Shown here piece after piece: positions 26,542-34,597 of a stretch of DNA of 64,000 nt (positions within the stretch are counted from its first letter, which is position 1; every line of letters starts with the position of its first letter). The position numbers were made by a program, and so were the translations under genes. Under the pieces are notes generated by a model. It saw nothing but the letters and a program-made list of their open reading frames with translations, made no database searches and was not told where the DNA came from. The stretch is from Acrocarpospora catenulata (lineage in GTDB: Bacteria; Actinomycetota; Actinomycetes; Streptosporangiales; Streptosporangiaceae), in the NCBI RefSeq assembly GCF_018476525.1, contig NZ_JAHCST010000005.1:124001-188000 (forward strand). Reading direction: 5' to 3'.

Positions 26542-27213
26542 TAGTGCTGTGACCGGAAACGATCACCGAGTTGGGCGGTCACGCCACGGCTGACTGTGGC
26601 CTGCCGCCCCAGCGGATGCCCTTCTCACTACGGACTCGAGCACGTTCACGGCGCTGGGCGGTCAAAACGTCGGGATGGCGAGCATTGGCGTTGCGCCAGC
26701 GCAGATAGGCGTGCAACGCCCGGGTCTGGACGGTGTGGTTCGGATGGTCGGAGTTGGCGATGGTGAACTGCCGCAGCGGCCCGAAGTGCGCCTCGATCGG
26801 GTTGGCCCAGGAGGCATAGGTCGGGGTGAAGCACAACTCGACCTTGTTCTTCCTCGCCCAGGCCCGGATGCGCCGGTTCTTGTGCGCGACAGGTTGTCCA
26901 GGATCACATAGATCGGGGCGCCGTCCGGACGGGCGGCTAGGTGATCCCGTGGGTGCGGTGGTAGGTGGCCGGCAACCGCCCCGGCCGGCCTTGTCCCGCC
27001 CACCCCCACCCATGGGCAGAGCGGATGCCCAGCGGGCCGAACTCATCGAAGGCGAAAGTCCGTTCCGGGCGCCGGGTCAGGGCGTACTCGATCCGGTCCA
27101 GCTTGGCGTCGAAGTCCGGGTCCGGGGACTCCTTCCAGGTCTTGGTGCGCTGGAAGGTGATCCCCCGGCGGGCGAGCAGCGCGCGTAAGGCTTCCCGGCC
27201 GATCACAGCACTA
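26542..27213 (-). mobile_element. IS630-type element remnant, right of the dha module
   Basis: Bounded by TA-GTGCTGTGACCGG on the left and CCGGCCGATCACAGCAC-TA on the right, matching short inverted repeats and TA target bases of IS630/Tc1-mariner elements. On the minus strand it encodes transposase pieces: ALLARRGITFQRTKTWKESP...FDEFGPLG, then a stop created by a 100-bp deletion relative to the left copy (HGIT joined to ARPDGA), then a frameshift after ILDNLS, then AWARKNKVELCFTPTYASWA with the second DDE region. About 670 bp in place of roughly 1 kb: dead but possibly mobilisable in trans because both ends persist. Confidence 0.82.
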
Positions 27214-28176
27214 GGAGCCGGCGGCCCGGATCGCGTCCAGGGTCTCCATGACCGTCACGGTCAGGTCCAGCGGCCAACGGTCCGACTCGGTACGGCCGGC
27301 GCGCAGGCACCGGGCGACCTCTTCCGCCTGGTAGGTGTAGCCGTGCCCGGCCAGTTCCTCGCGCCAGGTCTCCGGCGGCGCACCGTCCCGGAACAACCGG
27401 GTCGAGTCAGGCCGGACGAACGGCCCGTCCACGATGATCCGGCCCCGGGTGCCGACGATCGTCGCGGCGTGCGGCGAGTGGGCCAGCAGCGAGGCGTGCA
27501 GCAGGGCGACCGCTCCGGACGGGAAGCCGAGCAGGATCGCGGTGTCCGCGTCGACTCCGGTCGCCGCGGGCGTGGACAGGGCGCGGACGCGCTCGGGCGC
27601 GCCCAGCAGCAGGCAGGCCAGCGCGACCGGGTAGACGCCCAGGTCGAGCAGGGCGCCGCCGGCCAGCTCGGGTGCCCACAGCCGCCCGGCCGGGTCGTAC
27701 TCCGGTGCGATGCCGAAGTCCGCGTACACGGCCCTGACCTCGCCGATCGCGCCGTCGGCGACCAGGGTGCGGATCCGTTCCACGATCGGGTTGAACCGCA
27801 TCCACATGGCTTCCATGGTGAACAGCCCGCGGGTGCGCGCCAGGCCGGCCAACTCCCTGGCCTCCATCGCGCTCACCGTGAACGGCTTCTCCACCAGGAC
27901 CGCCCGTCCGGCCTCCAGGCACAGGAGTCCCATCGGGTGGTGCAGGTGGTGCGGTGTCGTGATGTAGACGACGTCCACGCCGTCGTCGCCGGCCAGGTCC
28001 TCGTAGCTGCCGTGGGCCCGGGGAATCCCGTACCTGTTGGCGAACGTCTCGGCCGTCTCGGGCGCCCGCGAGCCGACCGCGGCGACCTCGTGGCCGGGTA
28101 AGGTCAGCAGATCCTCCGTGAACACGCTCGCGATGTTGCCCGTGCCGAGCACGCCCCACCGGATCGGCCTGGTCAC
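27211..28176 (-). CDS. Gfo/Idh/MocA family oxidoreductase
   Basis: 321 aa. N-terminal NAD(P) motif WGVLGTGNIASVF, then EKPFTVSAMEARELA with the catalytic-region Lys (VEKP). Acts on sugars or cyclitols, often as an inositol- or hexose-type dehydrogenase; substrate unknown. Starts within the MDR gene's last codons, so it is second of a two-gene operon. Its stop codon (27211-27213) coincides with the TA at the IS630 remnant's end, so the natural C-terminus may have been trimmed by the insertion. Confidence 0.88.
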   Translation of the reverse strand: MTRPIRWGVLGTGNIASVFTEDLLTLPGHEVAAVGSRAPETAETFANRYGIPRAHGSYEDLAGDDGVDVVYITTPHHLHHPMGLLCLEAGRAVLVEKPFTVSAMEARELAGLARTRGLFTMEAMWMRFNPIVERIRTLVADGAIGEVRAVYADFGIAPEYDPAGRLWAPELAGGALLDLGVYPVALACLLLGAPERVRALSTPAATGVDADTAILLGFPSGAVALLHASLLAHSPHAATIVGTRGRIIVDGPFVRPDSTRLFRDGAPPETWREELAGHGYTYQAEEVARCLRAGRTESDRWPLDLTVTVMETLDAIRAAGS

Positions 28177-29258
28177 GAGGCGGCCCCGGGGGTTTCCTGG
28201 CCGAACACGACGACGGTCTTCAGACCGCCGGCCGTGCCGTAGCCGTGGAAGACGCCGCGTACGCCGGCCTCGTCCAGGAAGTCGACGGTTCCGGTGATGA
28301 GTGAGTCCATTTCGAGAATGTCGCTCAAAAGCAGATTCTGGGCAACCTGCATGACGTGCGCGGTCCGCGCCATCGGGAAGGCCCGCACGTCGAACGGAGC
28401 GGCCTTCAACTGCAGGCCCTTGGCCAGCACGGCCCAGGTGTCCACGCTCTGCGGGATGCTGGTCGCGCCGAAGATCACGTACGTGCCGTCCGCGCGGAGC
28501 AGACGCATCCCGGCGGCCCGGACATCGGAGGCGCCGACGTGTGGCAGCGTGTCAAACACGTAGTCGGCGACCGCGCCGTAGTGCTTGTCGGCGAGCCCCG
28601 ACAGGACCTCGGCCTGGCTCTCGGGGTCGAAGGCCGTGCTCACCCCCAGCCGCAGCGCCGCCGCCCGCCTGGCCGGGTTCCGCTCCAGCACCATGACCCC
28701 GGCGACACCGAAGAACCTGGTCATCACCTGCGCCGCCAGCAGCCCGATCGGGCCCGCGCCGAGCACCACCACGATGTCGCCGGGGTGCGGCGGGTGGCTC
28801 AGCACGGCCCGCAGCACGGAGGTCAGCGGCTCGATCAACGTCATCCGGGAGAGCGTCGAGTCCGGCGGCAGGATCACCGCCGCGGCCTGGTGGGCGTCCA
28901 CGAAACCCCGCTCGGTGTACCAGGTGCTCTCGCTCCGCTCGTCGCCGGGAAAGAGGGGGAGGATCGCCCGGTACTCGGCCAGCCCCTCGAAGTCCGTCTG
29001 CCCCCAGTAGGCGACCGCGTCGCCCTCCCGGACCCGTCCGCGCAGGTTCTCTCCGATCTGGACGACCCGGCCGACGTACTCGTGCCCGGGCACGATCGGC
29101 CACTGCTCAGGGACCAGGTGTCCGCGGTAGTACGAGACATCGGTCGAACACACGCTCACCGCCTCGGTCCGCAGCAGCAGACCGTCCGGGGGACACGCGG
29201 GATCAGGCCGCTCGGTAAGGGAGAGCACGCCGGCACCGGCCATTTCATAAGCCCACAT
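28173..29258 (-). CDS. MDR-family (zinc alcohol dehydrogenase-like) oxidoreductase
   Basis: 361 aa. Catalytic-zinc ligands in VSVCSTDVSY (Cys) and PGHEYVGRV (His, Glu); NAD loop VVLGAGPIGLLAAQV. The four-cysteine structural-zinc lobe is absent. Paired by a 4-bp overlap with the Gfo/Idh gene, so the two may act consecutively on a polyol or cyclitol. Divergent from the HTH-macro gene across a 22-bp palindrome. Confidence 0.85.
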   Translation of the reverse strand: MWAYEMAGAGVLSLTERPDPACPPDGLLLRTEAVSVCSTDVSYYRGHLVPEQWPIVPGHEYVGRVVQIGENLRGRVREGDAVAYWGQTDFEGLAEYRAILPLFPGDERSESTWYTERGFVDAHQAAAVILPPDSTLSRMTLIEPLTSVLRAVLSHPPHPGDIVVVLGAGPIGLLAAQVMTRFFGVAGVMVLERNPARRAAALRLGVSTAFDPESQAEVLSGLADKHYGAVADYVFDTLPHVGASDVRAAGMRLLRADGTYVIFGATSIPQSVDTWAVLAKGLQLKAAPFDVRAFPMARTAHVMQVAQNLLLSDILEMDSLITGTVDFLDEAGVRGVFHGYGTAGGLKTVVVFGQETPGAAS

Positions 29259-29334
29259 GACATCCTGCCTTCATCGGGGGATGGGATGCAGAGCAGCTTT
29301 CCGCGGCTGGCGGGCCCGCGGCGGGCGGGCCGTT

Positions 29335-29356
29335 TGTCCGCGGACGTCCGCGGACA
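29335..29356. promoter_or_regulatory. 22-bp perfect palindrome between MDR and HTH-macro genes
   Basis: Two tandem GTCCGCGGAC units flanked by T and A make a 22-bp palindrome built from two smaller ones. It lies midway in the 147-bp divergent region. Likely bound by a dimeric regulator, perhaps the HTH-macro protein itself. Confidence 0.55.
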
Positions 29357-29405
29357 GGACGCCGTTCTTGTTGGCAATTCTTTGCCGGAAATACAGACTG
29401 AAAGG

Positions 29406-30413
29406 ATGAGTGATTACGAGATTCCCGATCCCGTCGGCATTACCACCCTGAAAGAACTCACCCGCGCCCTGACCATGTTGCGCCGCCGTGCCGCCGGAAA
29501 GGGCCAGGTGCAAATGCCGGTACGGGAGATCGCCAAACGGACGGGCCGCGCACCCAGCACGCTCGACCCCTACCTGCGGGGACAGCGGTTATGCCCCGAA
29601 AGCACATATGAGGACATCCTTGTTGTGCTCGGCGTGCCACGCGACCGGCTACGCCCCTGGCTGGACGCCTGGGAGCGGGTGGCCGACGGGGCCGAACGGC
29701 CGAATGCGAGCCCGGCCCGGCACCTTAACCACCAGATCGAGTTCCTTTACCGCCTCCGGCCGCCGCCGACGGTCGACGGCCCGCGCCTGGGAATCATCAC
29801 CGGGGACCTGCGCCGAGTGAAAAGCATTGAGATTTGGGTGAATTCTGAGAACACACAGATGCGAATGGCGCGATTCGACGACTGTTGCATTTCGGCGGTC
29901 ATCAGGTTTGAGAGCGCGCGCCACGACGGCGGTGGCGGCATCGTGCACGACCCGATCGCCGACGAGCTGGAACACCGGGTACACGGACGGCGCCCCGTCC
30001 ACCCGGGCACGGCCATCATGACCGGCCCCGGGCAACTGGCGGGCGCCAACGGCGTCGAGCACGTCATCCACGTCGCGGCCGTACAGGGCGAACCCGGGCG
30101 GGGGTACCGGCAGGTCAGGGACGTCGGCAGGTGCGTCACCAACGCCTGCGCGCTGGCCGAGACCCTGTGCGCCAGGGACGGGCGCCCCCGCGCCGTACTG
30201 TTCCCACTGCTGGGCACCGGGTCGGGCGGCGGCGACCTGCGGGACACCGTCGAGGTCCTGCTCGGCGCCGCGGTCGACCACCTGTCCACCCGGCGGAGCC
30301 TGCTCCGCACGGTGTACTTCCTCGCCTACACCGCCGAGGAACTCGCGATCTGCCGCGAGGCGTTCGACGGCAACCCGCGGCTGGACTTCCACGGGGCCGA
30401 CACCTCGCGCTAG
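29406..30413 (+). CDS. HTH-macro domain fusion protein
   Basis: 335 aa. Residues about 15-85 look like a helix-turn-helix (MPVREIAKRTGRAPSTLDPY, then STYEDILVVLGVPRD). Residues about 127-320 form a macro domain: LGIITGDLRRV, IEIWVNSENTQM, MARFDD, VIHVAAVQG, and the ligand loop FPLLGTGSGGGDL. Macro domains bind ADP-ribose, poly-ADP-ribose or other NAD-derived nucleotides and may hydrolyse them. The fusion suggests a regulator sensing such a ligand. AAAGG abuts the ATG, so ribosome spacing is poor and a leaderless message is possible. Its stop overlaps the convergent permease gene. Confidence 0.8.
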   Translation: MSDYEIPDPVGITTLKELTRALTMLRRRAAGKGQVQMPVREIAKRTGRAPSTLDPYLRGQRLCPESTYEDILVVLGVPRDRLRPWLDAWERVADGAERPNASPARHLNHQIEFLYRLRPPPTVDGPRLGIITGDLRRVKSIEIWVNSENTQMRMARFDDCCISAVIRFESARHDGGGGIVHDPIADELEHRVHGRRPVHPGTAIMTGPGQLAGANGVEHVIHVAAVQGEPGRGYRQVRDVGRCVTNACALAETLCARDGRPRAVLFPLLGTGSGGGDLRDTVEVLLGAAVDHLSTRRSLLRTVYFLAYTAEELAICREAFDGNPRLDFHGADTSR

Positions 30414-31060
30414 GCCGGGTCCCGTCTGGTCGTGCACCACCAGGCGGCCACCCCGAGCAGGGCGGCCAGTGCCGTCAGCACGCCCGCCTCCGCCGACTGG
30501 AGAGCCGTCAAGGGCCAGTCGAGCTCCCGGTCGGCGCGGTTGCGGAGGCCCTCCGCGATCAGTTGGGTGGCGGCCACCCCGAAGAAGGAGGCGCCCATCG
30601 CGACCGTGGTGCGCCGGGTGATCGCGCTCCAGGCCACGCCGATGGCGACCGCGAACACCGCCCAGGCGTAGGGGAGGGCGCCGGTCAGCACATACAGGGT
30701 GTCGTTGACCTCGCGTTTCCAGGGCAGGCCGCCGAGGGACCACCAGGCCAGGGCGCTGGTTCCGGCCGTGGTGAGCACGGCCAGGGCGAGGGCGACCAGC
30801 GTCTGGGGGAGGAACCAGCGGGAACGGGTGATGCTCTGGGTCCAGGCCAGCTGGTGGGTGCCGCGTTCGAACTCGCGGGAGACCAGTGGGGCGCCGAGGA
30901 AGACGCCCAGCACCAGCGGGATGTACGGGAACAGGCCGGCCGAGATGCCGCGCAGGCCGGGGAAGCCGTGTTCGACGGCGGCCAGGCCGGCCCAGAGGGC
31001 GACGATCAGCGCCATCGTCACCATGCGGACGCGGTGCTGGCGGAAGGCGAGCCAGGTCAT
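30410..31060 (-). CDS. ABC transporter permease
   Basis: 216 aa, about six hydrophobic segments starting MVTMALIVALWAGLAAV. Short ABC-2-like permease without recognisable substrate motif. Third gene of a gntR-ATPase-permease operon with 4-bp overlaps. Probably a half-transporter acting as a dimer in drug or peptide resistance. Confidence 0.8.
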   Translation of the reverse strand: MTWLAFRQHRVRMVTMALIVALWAGLAAVEHGFPGLRGISAGLFPYIPLVLGVFLGAPLVSREFERGTHQLAWTQSITRSRWFLPQTLVALALAVLTTAGTSALAWWSLGGLPWKREVNDTLYVLTGALPYAWAVFAVAIGVAWSAITRRTTVAMGASFFGVAATQLIAEGLRNRADRELDWPLTALQSAEAGVLTALAALLGVAAWWCTTRRDPA

Positions 31061-31944
31061 GCGACATCCTCCGTGCCGGCGATCGTCGGTGGGGGCAGGT
31101 GCACGCTGTCCCTGGCGCGCATGTAGCCGAGGACCACGTCCTCCAGGGCGAGGTCGCGGACCGTCCAGCGGGGGTCGTGGATCGGGCCGCGCATGCGGAC
31201 CAGCAAGGTGGACTGGCGTTCCGTCGTGCGTTCGCTCACCACGTCGTACGGGCCTGCGGGAGCCGTGCCGGCCGGGCCGACCAGGAGGCGGTGGCGGTGC
31301 ACGATGTCCTCGATGTCGCCCGCCACCTGGACGCGGCCACCGGAGACCAGGATCAGGTGGTCGCAGACGTCGTTCAGTTCGGCGATCACGTGGGAGGAGA
31401 GCAGCACGGTCATGCCGGTGTCGGCGACGGCGGCCATCAGGCCCTCCATCACCTCGTGGCGGGCCAGCGGGTCGAGGTTGGCCAGCGGCTCGTCGAGCAC
31501 GATCAGTTCGGCGCGTTTGGCCACGGCCAGGGTGATGGCGACCTGGGCGCGCTGGCCGCCGGAGAGGGCGCGGATCTTGGATTTGAGCGGGATGCCGAGT
31601 TCGTCCAGGCGGGTTCTGGCCGCCGGTTGGTCGAAGCGGGGGTTGAGGCGTTCGCCGAGGCGGAGGGTTTCCGCGACGGTGAACTCCGGGTAGAGGGGTT
31701 TTTCCTGGGCGACGAAGGCCACATGCTGGAGGCTCTCGCCGTACGGGGGGCGGCCGAAGACGTGGATCTGGCCGGTGGTGGGGCGGCGCAGGCCCACGGT
31801 CAGGTTCATCAGCGTGGTCTTTCCGGCGCCGTTCGGGCCGACCAGGGCGATGATCCTGCCCTCAGGGACGGTCAGGAAGACGTCCTTCAGTGCCCACTTG
31901 TCGCCGTACCGTTTGCCCAGGCCGGTGGCCTCCAGGGCGGTCAT
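31057..31944 (-). CDS. ABC transporter ATP-binding protein
   Basis: 295 aa. Walker A GPNGAGKTTL, signature LSGGQRAQVA, Walker B LIVLDEPLANLDP, switch His in LLSSHVIAEL. C-terminal extension of about 70 aa is typical of YtrB-like bacitracin/envelope-stress transporters. Partner of the permease downstream. Confidence 0.92.
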   Translation of the reverse strand: MTALEATGLGKRYGDKWALKDVFLTVPEGRIIALVGPNGAGKTTLMNLTVGLRRPTTGQIHVFGRPPYGESLQHVAFVAQEKPLYPEFTVAETLRLGERLNPRFDQPAARTRLDELGIPLKSKIRALSGGQRAQVAITLAVAKRAELIVLDEPLANLDPLARHEVMEGLMAAVADTGMTVLLSSHVIAELNDVCDHLILVSGGRVQVAGDIEDIVHRHRLLVGPAGTAPAGPYDVVSERTTERQSTLLVRMRGPIHDPRWTVRDLALEDVVLGYMRARDSVHLPPPTIAGTEDVA

Positions 31945-32327
31945 GCGGTGTCCGCCTGGCGGAGGTGGCCGGTCAGGGCCGATTCCAGCAGGGAGCGCAT
32001 GTCGTCGGGGCCCAGGCCGGCCGCGCGGGCCTCGCTCACCCAGGCCAGCAGTCCCGCCTCAAGGCGGGGGTTGTGCGGGCGGGCCAAGGACCTTCGCACG
32101 AAGGTGCCCAGCCCCGGGCGGGCTTCGACCAGGCCGCGTTGTTCCAGCTCACGGTAGGCGCGCAGGACCGTGTTGGGGTTGATGGCCAGCCGGGCGACCA
32201 CCTCCCTGGCGGTCGGGAGCTGGTCGCCGTAGGTCAGCAGACCGGCCCGGAGCGCGTGCTCCACCTGCTGCACAATCTGCGCGTACGTCGCGGTGCCCGA
32301 CTTCCGGTCGAGTGTGAATTCGATCAA
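31941..32327 (-). CDS. GntR-family regulator (YtrA subfamily)
   Basis: 128 aa: short winged-helix protein (YGDQLPTAREVVARLAINPN, TVLRAYRELEQRGLV, RPGLGTFV) with the brief C-terminal helix pair of YtrA types. TTG start at 32327 chosen for the GAGGAG 4 nt upstream; GTG at 32339 is possible. Probably represses its own ABC operon through the adjacent palindrome until an envelope antibiotic appears. Confidence 0.9.
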   Translation of the reverse strand: MIEFTLDRKSGTATYAQIVQQVEHALRAGLLTYGDQLPTAREVVARLAINPNTVLRAYRELEQRGLVEARPGLGTFVRRSLARPHNPRLEAGLLAWVSEARAAGLGPDDMRSLLESALTGHLRQADTA

Positions 32328-32341
32328 CGTTCTCCTCACCT

Positions 32342-32367
32342 CAATTAACTAATACATTAGTTAATTG
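32342..32367. promoter_or_regulatory. YtrA-type operator
   Basis: Perfect 12-bp arms CAATTAACTAAT / ATTAGTTAATTG with a 2-bp centre, strikingly AT-rich for this genome. On the minus strand TTGCGA lies just upstream and TATTAG inside the dyad with an 18-nt spacer, so binding would block the promoter. Confidence 0.75.
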
Positions 32368-32451
32368 CCTCCTCGCAACCCCGCCGATGTCACGTTATGT
32401 GACGAGATGTACGCTTAAGGTGCGATATAGGGGGATTTGGGGGGGTGGGCG

Positions 32452-33399
32452 GTGCGGCGTCGGGAGTTTCTCGTGCTGGGTGCGGGGGCTGTCGCCCTCG
32501 CGGCCGGATGTGCTCACCGGAAGGACCGCGTCGCCTCGCCGATCTCGCTCATCGTTCCGGCGCCCGCCGACTCCTTCGCGTCCACCTTCAAGGGCGCAGT
32601 CGAGAAGCGGCGGCTGGTCTCGTCCGTCACCATCGGCCCGCAGTCCATGGACCTGACCACCATTGCCCGGTTCGCCGGGAGCCGCCGACCCGATCTCCTC
32701 ATGCTGGCGGGACCAGGAATGGTCACCGCCGCGGCGGGGAGCGACGCCACCGCGCTGCTGGCCAGCACCACCCCGCTGGCCCGGCTCGCGGGGGATTGGC
32801 TGCTGATCGTCGCTCCCCGTCACTCCCGCTTCCGCGACTTCCAGGTCCTCGCCGCCACGCTCATCCGCGATCCCGCCTCCGTGCGGCTCGCCGGGCGTTC
32901 GGCGGGGGGACCGGACCATGTCCTGTACGGGCTGACCGCTCGCGGCCTGGGCGCCGACGCCCGACTGTTGCGCTACTCCGCCTTTCCCGACACCGCGAAC
33001 GTGATCACCGCGCTGCTCGACGGGCGGTTCATGGCCGGGATCGGCGGTTACCGCGATCTCATCCCGCACCTGGGGAAACTGCGGGTGCTCGCGGTGTCCG
33101 CGCCCGAACGGGTACGCGGGGTCGACGCGCCCACCCTCATGGAGTCGGGGGCGAGCCTCACGTACGCGGACTGGCGGGGCCTGGTCGCGCCCGGGGCCCT
33201 CCGCGAGGAGGATCGTTCCCGCCTGTACGACCTGTGCGCCAACCTGGACGGCTCGGCGGCCTGGCACGCCGGCTGCGAACGCGAACACTGGACGCCGATG
33301 TATCTCGCCGGCGGCGACTTCGCGCGATGGCTGTCCATCGAGGCCCAGCGCGCCCACGAGGTCCTCGCCGACCTGGGCGTGCTGCGCGGCCTCGACTGA
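32452..33399 (+). CDS. TctC-like solute-binding lipoprotein (tripartite tricarboxylate transporter family)
   Basis: About 315 aa. Tat-like twin-Arg start (RRREFLVLGAG) leading to a lipobox LAAGC. Body matches TctC/Bug proteins: ISLIVPAPADSF, AGRSAGGPDHVLY, RFMAGIGGYRDL, VRGVDAPTLMESG. Binds a carboxylate outside the membrane. No TctA or TctB permease lies nearby, so it is an orphan receptor. GTG start at 32452 fits the signal peptide; GGGGGG precedes it. Confidence 0.75.
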   Translation: MRRREFLVLGAGAVALAAGCAHRKDRVASPISLIVPAPADSFASTFKGAVEKRRLVSSVTIGPQSMDLTTIARFAGSRRPDLLMLAGPGMVTAAAGSDATALLASTTPLARLAGDWLLIVAPRHSRFRDFQVLAATLIRDPASVRLAGRSAGGPDHVLYGLTARGLGADARLLRYSAFPDTANVITALLDGRFMAGIGGYRDLIPHLGKLRVLAVSAPERVRGVDAPTLMESGASLTYADWRGLVAPGALREEDRSRLYDLCANLDGSAAWHAGCEREHWTPMYLAGGDFARWLSIEAQRAHEVLADLGVLRGLD

Positions 33400-33401
33400 C
33401 C

Positions 33402-33776
33402 CTATTCCGTGAAACCCAGGTGTTCGGCCAGCCTGGACTCCAGTTCCTGGATGGTCCCGACGCCGTTGAGGTCGAGTCGTGTTCCGCGGGAGACGCCGTA
33501 CGGGCTTCTGGTCGGCCACAGATGGACGGGAACGGCGAACGTCCCACGGTACGGAACGGTGTAGGCCCAGCCGGAGGAGGTGAGTTTCAGCATGATCTGG
33601 ACCGCCGTCTCCCGCGACACCCGGTGGTCGGCTCGCAGGCCCCGGAGGGTGGCCACCCGCCGATGACCCTGGATCTCCCCCTCCTGAATTCTGCTGACGA
33701 TCAGATCGACGACCTGCACGACCTGACGGCTCACCGGGATTCCGCCCATTGTCTGCCCGGCTTGCGCGGTGATCAT
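33402..33776 (-). CDS. GntR-like winged-helix protein
   Basis: 124 aa. QVVDLIVSRIQEGEIQGHRR, then DHRVSRETAVQIMLKLTSSG and a wing YRGTFAVPV resemble a GntR-type DNA-binding domain with no effector domain. ATG at 33776 overlaps the HATPase stop (ATGA), so it is coupled to it. It may be a small regulator in the HATPase/XRE/DUF397 neighbourhood. Confidence 0.65.
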   Translation of the reverse strand: MITAQAGQTMGGIPVSRQVVQVVDLIVSRIQEGEIQGHRRVATLRGLRADHRVSRETAVQIMLKLTSSGWAYTVPYRGTFAVPVHLWPTRSPYGVSRGTRLDLNGVGTIQELESRLAEHLGFTE

Positions 33777-34402
33777 CGCAGCTCGAACCAAACCACTCGC
33801 CCCCGATGATCGTCGTGATAACCCCAGGTGGCGGCGATCTGCTCCACCAGCCATAGCCCGCGCCCACCGCACCCATCCGGCGTCGCCCGCAGCTCAGGCT
33901 TGCCCGCAGCCGACCCCTCGTCGATCACCTCCACTTGCACGGCCTGGAGGGGTTGCACGGTTTGAGCGGCCGGATCAGGTGCAGCGGCCCCGATGGCTTG
34001 AGCGGCCTGAGGGGCTTGAGTGGCCTGGGCTGCCTGGGCGGTCTGAATGGCCCTAGCGGGCTGCCTGGCCTGGGTGCCTTGAGCTGCGTGAGAAGGCTGA
34101 GCGGACTGTAGGCGCTGACTGGAGGTGGCCTGGTTGCGTGCCGACGTCATCGGCATCGACATTGCCGACACCATGGACACGGTCATCAGCAACCGGCCGT
34201 CGCTTCGCCGCCCCGACTCCGAGTGCAGCACGGCATTGCTCACGAGCTCCGACACCAGTAGGACCGCATCGTCGATCCGGCCAAATCCCGATTTTTCGAG
34301 CAATGTGCTGACGTATCGGCGGGCGGTTGCGGCCGATGTGGCCACTCCTGGGAGATCAAGGGCCCCGAGCAGCCTCGACGCCCCCCGTTCCACACTCATC
34401 AT
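33773..34402 (-). CDS. HATPase_c anti-sigma-like kinase with Ala/Gln-rich insertion
   Basis: 209 aa. N-box LLVSELVSNAVLHS (residues about 47-60) and C-terminal G-box DGCGGRGLWLVEQIAATWG belong to the RsbW/SpoIIAB-like HATPase family common in actinomycetes. Between them, residues about 80-155 are a low-complexity insert of A, Q, T and P that splits the ATP fold. The insert is encoded by degenerate GGCTTGAGCGGCCTG-type repeats. Divergent from the XRE-DUF397 pair. Kinase activity on an anti-sigma antagonist is possible but the insert may disable it. Confidence 0.8.
   Translation of the reverse strand: MMSVERGASRLLGALDLPGVATSAATARRYVSTLLEKSGFGRIDDAVLLVSELVSNAVLHSESGRRSDGRLLMTVSMVSAMSMPMTSARNQATSSQRLQSAQPSHAAQGTQARQPARAIQTAQAAQATQAPQAAQAIGAAAPDPAAQTVQPLQAVQVEVIDEGSAAGKPELRATPDGCGGRGLWLVEQIAATWGYHDDHRGRVVWFELR
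33940..34165. repeat. degenerate minisatellite inside HATPase gene
   Basis: Recurrent words such as CTTGAGCGGCCTG, CTTGAGTGGCCTG and CTGGGCTGCCTG repeat every 12-15 bp, translating to Ala-Gln-Ala-x on the minus strand. Slippage-prone expansion within a conserved domain. Confidence 0.65.
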
Positions 34403-34597
34403 GATTTATCCCTTTTGCCGTACAGATCGCCGGCCGTAGCTGTAAAACCCGTCCCCACTGCTCTTGACGAATCGCCATCAGAGTGCCCTTAATCAGCATT
34501 GATGCAAAGAAAGAAACCAGCACGAAGGTCGAACGTATAAATCCGATCTTCGTACAACCTATGTGCGACCACGTAAGACCCGATGATTGGAGGAATA

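Noticed and set aside
29235-29405. Possible longer start of the HTH-macro protein (frame from 28356)
   Set aside because: The upstream frame is antisense to the MDR gene; the conserved part begins at 29406.
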